From NCBI GenBank assembly GCA_037445225.1, contig JBBIKW010000011.1:62001-126000 (forward strand): a stretch of 64,000 bases of DNA, written 5' to 3'. The DNA comes from M3007 sp037445225 (lineage in GTDB: Bacteria > Bacteroidota > Bacteroidia > Chitinophagales > Saprospiraceae). Positions within the stretch are counted from its first letter, which is position 1, and each line of letters begins with the position of its first letter. The position numbers and the translations under genes are program-made. Positions 25,962-34,497 of the stretch are shown piece by piece. Below the pieces are notes generated by a model that was not told the DNA's origin, did no database searches, and worked only from the letters and a program-made list of their open reading frames with translations.

Positions 25962-27638
25962 TTAAAAGAGGCCGCTGATAACGCCGCGCTCGTCCACATC
26001 GATCTTTTCAGCAGAAGGCACCTTTGGCAAGCCCGGCATAGTCATGATATCGCCGCAGATCATAACGACGAAGCCTGCCCCCGCGCTGAGCCGCACCTCG
26101 CGTACGTTGACCACGTGGCCAGTGGGCGCGCCCAACTTTTTCGGATCGGTAGAGAACGAATACTGTGTTTTGGCAACGCATACGGGCAGACTTCCAAAGC
26201 CTTCGTCCTCCCATTTTCGGAGTTGCTGCTTCACGCTTTCCTCGGCCGCAATGTCGGCGGCGCCGTAAATTTTTACGGCAATGGTGCGCATCTTTTCCCA
26301 CAACGGCATAGCGTCGTCGTAAAGCAGTCGAAAATGGCTTTGCCCTCCTTCCGCCTGCGCTACCACCGCGCGAGCAAGCGCTTCTGCGCCTTTACCGCCC
26401 TCTGCCCAATGTTTGGAGACGACCACGGGCACGTCCACCGATGCCATCTTTTCTTGCAAAAGGGCGATTTCCGCCTCGGTATCGAAGCTGAAGTGATTGA
26501 GCGCCACTACACAGGGCAATCCAAAATGTTCGCGCAGGTTACGCACGTGGCGCTCGAGATTAGCCAACCCCACGGACAAGGCTTCTAAATTTTCCTTTGC
26601 GAGCTCCCTCAAGTCTGCACCGCCGTGATACTTTAAGGCGCGCAAGGTCGCCACTAGCACGACAGCGTCGGGGCGCAGCCCTGCCTTTCGGCATTTGATG
26701 TTGAAAAACTTTTCCGCGCCCAGGTCGGCTCCAAAGCCGGCCTCTGTAACGACATAGTCGGCTAATTTAAGCGCGCTTTGAGTAGCGATGACGGAATTGC
26801 AGCCGTGTGCGATGTTGGCAAAAGGGCCTCCATGGATGAAGGCAGGGGTATGCTCGAGTGTTTGTGCCAGATTAGGCTTAATGGCGTCTTTGAGCAGGGC
26901 CGTCATGGCGCCGTGGGCATTGAGGTCGCGAGCGCGCACGGGTCTTCGATCGGTCGTATAGCCGACGATGATGTTGCCCAACCGCTCCTTGAGATCGCTC
27001 AGAGAGGTGGCCAAGCAGAAGATGGCCATCACTTCGGAGGCGACTACGATGTCGAAGCCATCCTGGCGCGGAAATCCATTGGCCTGTCCGCCCAAACCAA
27101 TGACGATGTTGCGCAGCGCGCGATCGTTCATGTCGACCACCCGTTTCCACTGGATGCGCCGAACGTCTATCTGCAGCGCGTTACCCTGATGGATGTGGTT
27201 ATCGATCATCGCCGCCAGCAGGTTATTGGCCAAAGCGATGGCGCTGAAGTCGCCGGTAAAGTGGAGGTTGATGTCCTCCATAGGGATGACCTGAGCATAT
27301 CCGCCTCCAGCTGCACCGCCCTTCATGCCAAAGACCGGCCCAAGGCTGGGTTCGCGCAGGCAAATGAGAGTCCTCTTGCCGATGCGGCTAAGCGCATCGC
27401 CCAATCCTACCGTCGTGGTAGTTTTTCCCTCGCCAGCAGGAGTAGGACTAAGGGCTGTCACCAAAATCAGCTTGCTGTTGGGGCAAGGAGGAAGCGCGTT
27501 CAAGTAGTCGAGCGATACCTTGGCTTTGTAGTGGCCATAGGGCTCGAGGGCATCTTCGGGAATGCCGAGCTTTTCCGCTGCCAAGTCTGCGATGCGCCGC
27601 GGCTGCGCCCGCTGGGCGATTTCGATGTCTGTTAACAT
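25962..27638 (-). CDS. fhs: Formate-tetrahydrofolate ligase
   Basis: A 558-residue cytosolic enzyme making 10-formyl-THF from formate, THF and ATP. The start is the ATG at 27638 (MLTDIEIAQRAQPRRIADLA); the 51 codons upstream in frame read as non-conserved sequence and run into the next gene's terminator. Hallmarks: KLILVTALSPTPAGEGKTTTTVGL (phosphate-binding loop PTPAGEGKTT), REPSLGPVFGMKGGAAGGGY, NLHFTGDFSAI, the potassium and nucleotide-binding segment THGGPFANIAHGCNS (here FIHGGPFANIAHGC), TEAGFGADLGAEKFFNIKCR, and the C-terminal DIMTMPGLPKVPSAEKID. Length equals the usual 556-560. It is flanked by terminators on both sides, so it is monocistronic. Involved in one-carbon supply for purines and initiator fMet. 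Confidence 0.96.
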   Translation of the reverse strand: MLTDIEIAQRAQPRRIADLAAEKLGIPEDALEPYGHYKAKVSLDYLNALPPCPNSKLILVTALSPTPAGEGKTTTTVGLGDALSRIGKRTLICLREPSLGPVFGMKGGAAGGGYAQVIPMEDINLHFTGDFSAIALANNLLAAMIDNHIHQGNALQIDVRRIQWKRVVDMNDRALRNIVIGLGGQANGFPRQDGFDIVVASEVMAIFCLATSLSDLKERLGNIIVGYTTDRRPVRARDLNAHGAMTALLKDAIKPNLAQTLEHTPAFIHGGPFANIAHGCNSVIATQSALKLADYVVTEAGFGADLGAEKFFNIKCRKAGLRPDAVVLVATLRALKYHGGADLRELAKENLEALSVGLANLERHVRNLREHFGLPCVVALNHFSFDTEAEIALLQEKMASVDVPVVVSKHWAEGGKGAEALARAVVAQAEGGQSHFRLLYDDAMPLWEKMRTIAVKIYGAADIAAEESVKQQLRKWEDEGFGSLPVCVAKTQYSFSTDPKKLGAPTGHVVNVREVRLSAGAGFVVMICGDIMTMPGLPKVPSAEKIDVDERGVISGLF

Positions 27639-27703
27639 AGGCTCACCATGCGTTTTATTGTAGTCGGGCAGAATACAGCGGGCAAGGTACGAAGGGCTCC
27701 GTA

Positions 27704-27751
27704 GAAAAAACAATGAGACAGGGTGCCCTCTCGACGAGAGGACACCCTGTG
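27704..27751 (-). terminator. Strong intrinsic terminator after the T9SS-secreted protein gene
   Basis: A long hairpin (CAGGGTG/CACCCTG plus CCTCT/AGAGG, one mismatch between the two helices, 27718-27750) is followed on the minus strand by CTCATTG and then TTTTTTC. Confidence 0.8.
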
Positions 27752-27774
27752 GAAGTAGATGTTTCCCTAAAGCG

Positions 27775-29619
27775 TTATCGCTGTACGACAAACTTTTTCG
27801 TCAGTGTGCCCTCTGGCGTCGCCAGACGGGCCAAATAGGTACCGGCAGGCAACTGGGCTACCGGGTGCGATATGCGTTGAGCAGTCATAGCCGGATAATC
27901 TTGCATCCACAACACGCGGCCACTCAGGTCGGCGATGGTAAGCGTCGCATCGGTGGGGCGCTCCAGCACCACGTCTAAGTGGAGCAGGTGACCTGCCGGG
28001 TTTGGCGAAATCCGCAACACATTGTCGGGTAACGGCTTATCGTCAGTGGTACTTACCAATGAGATAACCATGCGAATGACGGCGTTGATATCTGGGCCAA
28101 AGCCACCCGTATACCAGCGGTCAGAAAATGTAAAGGTCGAGGGGAAGAAGTAGCTGACGTCGTCGTTGAAACCGTGATAGGTCACGTTACTTGCTCCGGC
28201 ATATCCCACTGCTAGAAGATAGCGCGCGCCTTTTTCTAAGACGACCCCCGGCTGGGTGGTGTTCAAATCCAAGATCTCCACTTCTTGTAAAAGGCCGTCA
28301 ACCATCGTGTCGGGAGCCGAGTAGGCGCCTACTCCCACCCATGTCAAGTCGCTGGACAGAAACTGCGTGTCATCGAAACCACCCTCAGTGTTGAAGTCCA
28401 CGTCATCGCCCACGCGCAACAAGTAGACGGAGGCCTCTACGTCGGTAATGTTGAGCTCCGCCGGAGCGGTAGTGTAGGTAAACACCGCGGTTTTAGCGGC
28501 GTACGTCTCCTGGCTGGCCGGGCTCATGGTGTACAGGTTGGCCACATACCACTCGGAGGGCAAATTGCCTGGGCGATACGCCTGCTCGGGCTGCGCTTCT
28601 TTAGAAAAAATGCTGTTGGTGGCCAAAAAGATATCCTCTCGAGCATTATTTCCGGGGACGGCATCGGCTGAGTCGGCGTGAACCGTATACTTGACCTTGT
28701 AAATTCCTGTAGGCAGCTCAGGCGCAAAGCGACTAGGCAGTTCGAAGAAGGAATCTTTGACGGTGTTATCCAACGACGATATGACTAAGCTGTCGGCCCA
28801 GATCTCTGAGTCATCCTCTGCAGTGACGGCTGCGCGCAGCACAACGTTGGTCTGTGTCAGCCGGCCGAGGTTGGACAGCCAGGCTCCAAAGCTAAAGGTA
28901 TCGGTAGCAATTTGCGATGCCGGCTGAGCAAAGCTGGACGCCGGATAGAAGAAATCATCAATGGCTAAGTTATGCGCCGGCGTGGGGTCGGTGTCGTATA
29001 GTTTAACATCGTCTAAGTTCCAGAAATACTCCCAGTTGCCTGTCCACTGCCACTGCAGGTATACGGTAGGTTGGTTGGCCGCTACGGCGGAGATATCAAT
29101 CACCGGGATGGTAGGGTTGTCCGACCAGCGCACCTGCGTCGTGAGGCCCGGGAACACGGTGAAGCTGGTCCAGTTCGTCCCATCGGCACTGACGCGGAGC
29201 ACGGCTCCTGTCTCTGCACTGACCTCATACACGCCGATGTGCGTCTCGAAAGAGATGAACACCTGCGCGCGTCCTGAGCAGTTGATCGGCGCCGAAGTTA
29301 ACTGCGAAATGTGGCTGGTGGGCAATGCTCCTGAGCGATCGGAGTCCAAAGTCATGAAACCGTTCGCTGCCGTTGAGGCCCGAAAAGGTTCCTGTTGGTT
29401 GAGTGGATCGTTAAAGATAGCGGGGCATCCTCCCGTTTGTCCTTTTCCAGGGTTGTCGCACCAGGTCCATAGTACATTTTGGCCAGAGGCATCGGTTGTC
29501 GTCCAGCCTGTAGGGAAACCTCCTGCAAAGTCTTGAGTCCAGAAGGGTGTTTGCGCGAAAAGTACTCCTGTGCTCAAAATGAGCGCTAAGAGGGAGCACA
29601 GTGTTGAGTGTTGTTTCAT
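27775..29619 (-). CDS. T9SS-secreted protein with type-A (Por) sorting tail
   Basis: A 614-residue extracellular protein. The start at 29619 gives the signal peptide MKQHSTLCSLLALILSTGVLFAQ. The N-terminal domain (residues about 24-215) opens FWTQDFAGGFPTGWTTTD and contains WTWCDNPGKGQTGGCPA and QVFISFETHIGVYEVS. This is the MAM/choice-of-anchor-like jelly roll common in T9SS cargo. Two further beta domains follow, with CARDB-like LSNLGRLTQTNVVLRA. The last 80 residues are a Por secretion tail: RISPNPAGHLLHLDVV, TIADLSGRVLWMQ, LPAGTYLARL and the terminal KKFVVQR. That tail is cleaved during T9SS export. No catalytic motif is seen, so the function is unknown. It has its own promoter and terminator. 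Confidence 0.9.
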   Translation of the reverse strand: MKQHSTLCSLLALILSTGVLFAQTPFWTQDFAGGFPTGWTTTDASGQNVLWTWCDNPGKGQTGGCPAIFNDPLNQQEPFRASTAANGFMTLDSDRSGALPTSHISQLTSAPINCSGRAQVFISFETHIGVYEVSAETGAVLRVSADGTNWTSFTVFPGLTTQVRWSDNPTIPVIDISAVAANQPTVYLQWQWTGNWEYFWNLDDVKLYDTDPTPAHNLAIDDFFYPASSFAQPASQIATDTFSFGAWLSNLGRLTQTNVVLRAAVTAEDDSEIWADSLVISSLDNTVKDSFFELPSRFAPELPTGIYKVKYTVHADSADAVPGNNAREDIFLATNSIFSKEAQPEQAYRPGNLPSEWYVANLYTMSPASQETYAAKTAVFTYTTAPAELNITDVEASVYLLRVGDDVDFNTEGGFDDTQFLSSDLTWVGVGAYSAPDTMVDGLLQEVEILDLNTTQPGVVLEKGARYLLAVGYAGASNVTYHGFNDDVSYFFPSTFTFSDRWYTGGFGPDINAVIRMVISLVSTTDDKPLPDNVLRISPNPAGHLLHLDVVLERPTDATLTIADLSGRVLWMQDYPAMTAQRISHPVAQLPAGTYLARLATPEGTLTKKFVVQR

Positions 29620-29658
29620 AGTGTTTGTTAAAATGTTGGTTGAGAAAAAGTAAGAGGA

Positions 29659-29666
29659 CAAAAGTA
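29659..29666 (-). promoter_or_regulatory. -7 promoter box (TACTTTTG) for the T9SS cargo gene
   Basis: An exact TAnnTTTG match 39 bases before the ATG at 29619, supporting that start over the upstream one at 29661. Confidence 0.7.
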
Positions 29667-29750
29667 CAGATTTTCGAGCCTCTATCTACAAAAAGTCGTT
29701 CAAAGACGCCAAACCGGGCCCGCAAGACCAAGAATAAAGTATTTACCATC

Positions 29751-31280
29751 TCAGAGTTCGAACTTGATGCCCTGGGCCAGAGGTACTGAGTCGGAGAAAT
29801 TGATGGTATTTGTTTGGCGGCGCATGTACGCTTTCCAAGCGTCGGAGCCCGACTCGCGTCCGCCGCCTGTCTCCTTTTCCCCGCCAAAGGCACCGCCAAT
29901 TTCAGCCCCGGAAGTGCCGATGTTGACGTTGGCAATGCCGCAATCGGAGCCTGAAGCCGACAAGAATAGCTCGGCTTCGCGCAAGTCATTGGTCATGATC
30001 GCCGACGAGAGGCCCTGTGGGACGCTGTTTTGGAGGGCAATGGCTTCTTCGATAGTGCGATAGCGGATAAGATAGAGGATAGGGGCGAAGGTCTCGCGCT
30101 GCACGATGTCCCAGTGATTTTCCACCTCGGCAATGCAGGGCTTCACGTAGCAGCCGCTTTCGAAGCCTGGGCCGGAAAGCACGCCGCCCTCTACGACCAT
30201 TTTTCCGCCCGCCTTTCGAATTTCCTCCAGTGCGCTCAAATAAGTTTCTACGGCAGCCCGATCGATAAGCGGGCCGACGTGTACCGACGGGTCGAGCGGA
30301 TTGCCGATGCGCAGTTGAGCATACGCCTTCACCAAAGCGTCTTTCACCGTGTCGTAGATGCTCTCGTGCACGATGAGGCGGCGCGTAGTGGTGCAGCGCT
30401 GTCCCGCCGTCCCTACGGCTCCAAAGACTGCTCCGATCAGCACGACTTTCAGGTCGGCCGAGGGCGTGATGATGATGGCGTTATTACCCCCCAGCTCCAG
30501 TAGGCTGCGCCCTAAGCGTTCGGCTACGACGCGGCCTACCGCGCGCCCCATGCGCGTACTGCCGGTGGCGCTGATGAGCGGCACGCGCCGATCGCGGGTG
30601 AGAAATTCTCCCACTCGGTAGTCGCCGTTGATGAGGCAGGAAATGCCCTCCGGTAAGTTGTTGGCTCTGAGTACCTTTTGAAACAAGTGCTGGCAGGCAA
30701 TAGCACATAAGGGAGTCTTTTCCGAAGGCTTCCAAATGCAGACGTCTCCGCAAACCCAAGCGATGCAAGCATTCCACGACCACACAGCCACGGGAAAATT
30801 AAACGCCGTGATAATGCCCACCGGGCCCAAGGGATGCCATTGCTCGTACATGCGATGGCGCGGGCGCTCGCTGTGCATAGTAAGGCCGTACAACTGCCGA
30901 GAGAGGCCCACGGCAAAGTCGCAGATGTCGATCATTTCCTGTACTTCGCCCCAGCCTTCCTGAAGGCTCTTGCCCATCTCATAAGACACCAATCGCCCCA
31001 AAGGATCCTTATACTGCCGCAATATTTCGCCAAACTGGCGCACGATCTCGCCGCGACGCGGCGCCGGCACTTCGCGCCAATAGCGAAAGGCCTCTTGAGC
31101 CGAGGCAATGACTTGTTCATATTGCTCGAGGATGGTGATAGTAACCCTACCGATAAGGGTACCGTCTACGGGCGAATAGCTAGCCAAGCTGCGCGCACTT
31201 CCTTTTACTTCGTTTAGTCCGGTCCAGGTGCCGGGATTGTGGGTGCGCAGGCCCAACTGTCGAAGAAATTTTTTTTCCAT
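29751..31280 (-). CDS. Aldehyde dehydrogenase, ALDH7 type (aminoadipate-semialdehyde / piperideine-6-carboxylate dehydrogenase)
   Basis: A 509-residue NAD-dependent dehydrogenase. The start at 31280 (MEKKFLRQLGLRTHNPG) is preferred because the upstream Met at 31352 lies on the -7 box. Catalytic parts: AFNFPVAVWSWN (Asn), WKPSEKTPL (coenzyme Lys), the Glu in LLELGGNNAII, and the nucleophile Cys in GTAGQRCTTTRRL. The C-terminal block NIGTSGAEIGGAFGGEKETG followed by RESGSDAWKAYMRRQ is the ALDH7A1/antiquitin signature rather than that of other ALDH classes. Likely role: oxidation of the lysine-derived semialdehyde to 2-aminoadipate. No other lysine-catabolism gene is in the window. Monocistronic. 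Confidence 0.92.
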   Translation of the reverse strand: MEKKFLRQLGLRTHNPGTWTGLNEVKGSARSLASYSPVDGTLIGRVTITILEQYEQVIASAQEAFRYWREVPAPRRGEIVRQFGEILRQYKDPLGRLVSYEMGKSLQEGWGEVQEMIDICDFAVGLSRQLYGLTMHSERPRHRMYEQWHPLGPVGIITAFNFPVAVWSWNACIAWVCGDVCIWKPSEKTPLCAIACQHLFQKVLRANNLPEGISCLINGDYRVGEFLTRDRRVPLISATGSTRMGRAVGRVVAERLGRSLLELGGNNAIIITPSADLKVVLIGAVFGAVGTAGQRCTTTRRLIVHESIYDTVKDALVKAYAQLRIGNPLDPSVHVGPLIDRAAVETYLSALEEIRKAGGKMVVEGGVLSGPGFESGCYVKPCIAEVENHWDIVQRETFAPILYLIRYRTIEEAIALQNSVPQGLSSAIMTNDLREAELFLSASGSDCGIANVNIGTSGAEIGGAFGGEKETGGGRESGSDAWKAYMRRQTNTINFSDSVPLAQGIKFEL

Positions 31281-31349
31281 ACGTACTTGCTTAGAAAACA
31301 CCCGCAGCGATCGGGCGTTATGTGTGTCAACATCTATAAAAAAGCGGAG

Positions 31350-31357
31350 CAAAAGTA
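31350..31357 (-). promoter_or_regulatory. -7 promoter box (TACTTTTG) for the ALDH gene
   Basis: An exact TAnnTTTG match 69 bases before the chosen start at 31280. Confidence 0.65.
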
Positions 31358-31420
31358 ACGGCTACATCCTAACACGAGATATTAAGGCCTATTTTCTATG
31401 CTTGTTCGCCTTGGTGGCCT

Positions 31421-31428
31421 TACTTTTG
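31421..31428 (+). promoter_or_regulatory. -7 promoter box (TACTTTTG) for the phosphatase-xseA transcript
   Basis: An exact TAnnTTTG match 34 bases upstream of the ATG at 31463, divergent from the ALDH promoter. Confidence 0.7.
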
Positions 31429-31462
31429 CCGTTCATTGCATAACGCGAACACATTGCTGCTC

Positions 31463-32608
31463 ATGGTATTGCGTCCAATAACGGGTGTTTTCTTCTTTGG
31501 CGTGGTGGGCTTTCTGTTGGCCCAGCCTCCGATGACAGATGGGTCTAAAGCGGATGCCGATGGTCCACACGTGTTTCACCGCGAAGGTGCTATCATTGTT
31601 CGCAGCCTTCAGCGTACCTCTACTGCGCCTGCGCTGAGCGAACAGCGCTATGGGCGCCGCGAGGAAGTGTGGCTCACCTGCCGCCTGCCCCAAAGCAGCG
31701 ACGGGTTTTCGTTTCCCCTCCAACCGCAACTCCTCCCAGCGCCCTGTACTTATGCGCCAGCGGAACGCATCTTCGTCATCTCCGACATTGAGGGCAACTT
31801 TGAAGCGTTCAAGCGGTTGCTGCAAGCCGAAAGAGTAGTAGATGCGCAGCTTCGGTGGACGTATGGCACCGGCCACCTCGTGCTGTTGGGCGATTTTGTT
31901 GACCGAGGGCTCAACGTTACCGAAGTACTCTGGCTTATCTACAAGCTCGAGCAAGAAGCGCTACAGGCGGGCGGGCGAGTGCATTATATCTTGGGCAATC
32001 ACGAAGCCATGAATTTATGTGGCGACCACCGATACGTGCGCAACAAATACGCCGAGAACGCCCAGCTCCTTGGCGAGCAGTATCCTAAGTGGTTTGACCA
32101 AGACAGCGAGCTGGGGCGATGGCTACGCACTAAAAACGTGGTCGTACGCATTGGCGATTACGTCTTTTGTCATGGCGGTATCAGCCCAGAAGTCGCTGCG
32201 GCTGGACATGCCTTAGAGGCGCTCAATGAGGCAGGGCGCCGCTTTTTAGGAGTTCCGTTCGAGCGTATTTCCGATCCCGTAGCTACGGCTGTCTTCGACC
32301 GTGAGCGCGGCTTACTGTGGTATCGCGCTGCTGCCCGCGGAAAACTCACTCCTTCGGAGTTGGAGCGCGTTCTCGACTATGCAGGGGCTCGAGTGATGGT
32401 GGTCGGGCATACGCTGATGCCGGAAGTGACCGCGCTCTATGGTGGGCGTCTGCTGTGTGCCGACGTACTCCACGAGGAGGGCCTGCGCACGGGAAGCTTG
32501 CATACGCTCCTTATCGACCACGGCGTTCCGTATCGGCGCTATGCCGATGGGCGGCGCGAGCGGCTCTCCTCTACCCCGCCACTGTTGCAGGCACGCAGCG
32601 GCCAATAG
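31463..32608 (+). CDS. Exported calcineurin-like metallophosphatase (PPP-type)
   Basis: A 381-residue phosphatase. The ATG at 31463 gives a signal-like N-terminus (MVLRPITGVFFFGVVGFLLAQ); the TTG at 31436 is less likely. Dinuclear-metal motifs: VISDIEGNFEAF (the usual GDxHG is replaced by DIEGN), LLGDFVDRG, YILGNHEAMN, a conserved His in DYVFCHGGISPE, and VVGHTLMPEV. The HGGISP element points to the bacterial PPP/Shewanella-like phosphatase group rather than generic nucleotidases. Because it is exported, it probably acts on protein or small phosphate esters in the periplasm. It is followed 15 bases later by xseA, probably on one transcript. The substrate is unresolved. Confidence 0.87.
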   Translation: MVLRPITGVFFFGVVGFLLAQPPMTDGSKADADGPHVFHREGAIIVRSLQRTSTAPALSEQRYGRREEVWLTCRLPQSSDGFSFPLQPQLLPAPCTYAPAERIFVISDIEGNFEAFKRLLQAERVVDAQLRWTYGTGHLVLLGDFVDRGLNVTEVLWLIYKLEQEALQAGGRVHYILGNHEAMNLCGDHRYVRNKYAENAQLLGEQYPKWFDQDSELGRWLRTKNVVVRIGDYVFCHGGISPEVAAAGHALEALNEAGRRFLGVPFERISDPVATAVFDRERGLLWYRAAARGKLTPSELERVLDYAGARVMVVGHTLMPEVTALYGGRLLCADVLHEEGLRTGSLHTLLIDHGVPYRRYADGRRERLSSTPPLLQARSGQ

Positions 32609-32623
32609 CTTCCCTCCTGAGCC

Positions 32624-33859
32624 ATGACTACTTACAGCTTACTGGAGTTAAACACCTTTTTGCGCCAGGCTATCGCGCTAAACTTCCCCGAGCCCTTATG
32701 GGTCACTGCGGAGATTGCTCAGGTGAGCGAGGTGCGAGGGCATCTGTTTTTAGAATTGGTGCAGAAGAGTGATGCGAGCGAGGGCGCCATTGCAGCGCAG
32801 ATGTCTGCTGTGCTGTGGCAACCTCAGTACCGCCAGCTAAGCCGAAGGGCAGGTGAGCGTCTTGCCAACGTGCTGTGTGAGGGTCGCGAGGTCTGCCTCG
32901 AAGTGCGCGTCGACTTTCACGAGCGCTACGGTTTAAAGCTCTTCGTGTTGAACGTGGATTCGGCATACACGATAGGTCGCTTAGCATTGCAGCGGCAACA
33001 CGCCCTAAAAGTGTTGCGCGAGGAAGGGCTGCTGATGCGCAATCGTTCGCTCCCTCTTCCTCAAGTGCTGCAGCGCATAGCTGTCATCTCTTCGGAAGGC
33101 GCTGTCGGGCTGCAGGATTTTCAAGAGCACCTCCGCCAGAACCCGTTCGGCTTTGCCTTTTACTGCCAGCTGTTCCCTACGGCTGTCCAGGGCGACTCTT
33201 TGGAGAAAGAGTTTTTGCAAGCCCTCGAGCGAGTGGCGGCCCAAGCCGAGGACTTCGACTGTGCCGTGGTGTTGCGCGGCGGCGGAGCACGGCTCGACCT
33301 GAGCGGTTTCGACACATTGGCGGTCTGTCGAGCAGCAGCGCAACTGCCGCTTCCTCTGCTGACGGGCATCGGCCACGAGACCGATGAGACCGTGCTCGAC
33401 CAGGTGGCTTATGCCGCCTTGAAGACGCCTACTGCCTTAGCCGACTTCATACTGCAACGCAACCTCTTCTTTGAGGGCGACTTGCTGGAGCTAGGTGCCG
33501 CTGTGCGTACCCACACGCAGCACCATCTTCGCCAACACTATCTCGCCCTTACGCACAGCGAAGCCGCTGCTCAATGGGCAGCGCGCGCCCGCTTGCGAGG
33601 AGCACGCCAGCAAGTGAGCGCCGCAGCAGAAGCTGTCTTTGCTTTAGCCCAACAAACCACGCGCAGCGCAAGCGAACGGTTGCAACGCGCTGAAGCACTG
33701 TGCTCTGCGCTGCATCCGGAAGCTACCCTCCGCCGCGGCTTCAGCTTAACGCTCAAAGATGGCCGAGTGGTGACTTCTGTGAAAGCGGTGCAACCTGGCG
33801 ACATCCTCCAAACGCGCCTCCAAGACGGCACCTTCTGCATGCGCGCCAGCGATAGCTAA
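32624..33859 (+). CDS. xseA: Exodeoxyribonuclease VII large subunit
   Basis: The 411-residue catalytic subunit of exonuclease VII, which degrades single-stranded DNA from both ends. The N-terminal OB domain reads PLWVTAEIAQVSEVRGHLFLEL and ends AYTIGRLALQRQ. The catalytic domain contains RIAVISSEGAVGLQDF, FPTAVQGDSLEKEF, VVLRGGGARLDLSGFD, LLTGIGHETDETVLDQVA and KTPTALADFI. The C-terminal coiled coil is followed by the short beta tail ATLRRGFSLTLKDGRVVTSV. All the family hallmarks are present. The small subunit gene xseB does not follow it here. It lies 15 bases behind the phosphatase gene. Confidence 0.95.
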   Translation: MTTYSLLELNTFLRQAIALNFPEPLWVTAEIAQVSEVRGHLFLELVQKSDASEGAIAAQMSAVLWQPQYRQLSRRAGERLANVLCEGREVCLEVRVDFHERYGLKLFVLNVDSAYTIGRLALQRQHALKVLREEGLLMRNRSLPLPQVLQRIAVISSEGAVGLQDFQEHLRQNPFGFAFYCQLFPTAVQGDSLEKEFLQALERVAAQAEDFDCAVVLRGGGARLDLSGFDTLAVCRAAAQLPLPLLTGIGHETDETVLDQVAYAALKTPTALADFILQRNLFFEGDLLELGAAVRTHTQHHLRQHYLALTHSEAAAQWAARARLRGARQQVSAAAEAVFALAQQTTRSASERLQRAEALCSALHPEATLRRGFSLTLKDGRVVTSVKAVQPGDILQTRLQDGTFCMRASDS

Positions 33860-33881
33860 AACGCGTTTTTCCCAACCGCAC

Positions 33882-33889
33882 TACCTTTG
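33882..33889 (+). promoter_or_regulatory. -7 promoter box (TACCTTTG) for the DUF1599 operon
   Basis: An exact TAnnTTTG match 37 bases upstream of the ATG at 33927. It is probably the start of a transcript running through BT_3928 and perhaps to pyrB. Confidence 0.7.
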
Positions 33890-33926
33890 CCCTCGATCGC
33901 AGAAGGGCCTGTCGCTCACATAACCT

Positions 33927-34487
33927 ATGCCAAACACAGAAGAGCAGTTCCGTACAGTGGTTGCCCAATGCCGCGCACTCTTTTTGCAAAAAATGCGCGA
34001 CTACGGAACGTCGTGGCGCATCCTACGCCCCTGTAGCATTACCGACCAAATCTACATCAAGGCGTTGCGCATCCGCAACATCGAGCAAAGCGGCCAACAA
34101 GCAGTAAGCGATAGCGTAGAAAGCGAATTTATGGGCATCGTAAACTACTGCGTCATTGCCCTTATCCAACTCCAGCTGCCCGACGAAGCGCCGCTCCATT
34201 TAGACGAAAACCGTGTCCAACAGCTCTACGACAAACATATCGAAGAAAACCTGAGCCTGCTGTGCGCCAAAAACCGCGACTATGCAGAAGCCTGGCGCCT
34301 CATGCGCATCAGCAGCATGACGGATCTCATCCTTCAAAAAATCATGCGCATCAAGCAAATAGAAGACAATTCTGGGCATGTTCTCGCCTCAGAGGGCGTC
34401 GAGAGCCATTACCGCGATATCCTAAACTACGCCGTCTTCGCCCTCATTCGAATCGAGGAGAACAGCCATCATTGCTCACAAAAATAG
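33927..34487 (+). CDS. DUF1599 protein (two tandem copies of the domain)
   Basis: A 186-residue soluble protein with an internal duplication. Residues about 8-83 (FLQKMRDYGTSWRILRP, ITDQIYIKALRIRNIEQ) are echoed by residues about 98-180 (LCAKNRDYAEAWRLMRI, MTDLILQKIMRIKQIED). Each half carries KxRDYxxxWRxxR and a later SEFMGIVNYCVIAL or SHYRDILNYAVFAL helix. This is the DUF1599 family, also described as a nucleotide modification associated domain. Its biochemical role is unknown to me. In Bacteroidota the gene commonly neighbours a BT_3928-type DoxX protein, exactly as here (10-base gap). Confidence 0.88.
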   Translation: MPNTEEQFRTVVAQCRALFLQKMRDYGTSWRILRPCSITDQIYIKALRIRNIEQSGQQAVSDSVESEFMGIVNYCVIALIQLQLPDEAPLHLDENRVQQLYDKHIEENLSLLCAKNRDYAEAWRLMRISSMTDLILQKIMRIKQIEDNSGHVLASEGVESHYRDILNYAVFALIRIEENSHHCSQK

Positions 34488-34497
34488 TTTCTTAAGC

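Noticed and set aside
25800..26588. A 262-codon plus-strand frame starting just before tRNA-Arg
   Set aside because: It runs straight through the tRNA gene and then antisense to fhs; the tRNA and fhs explain the sequence.
26778..27635. A 285-codon plus-strand open frame inside fhs
   Set aside because: It lies wholly antisense to formate-THF ligase, whose translation shows every family motif. The plus-strand product has no recognisable domain and reflects codon bias in the opposite strand.
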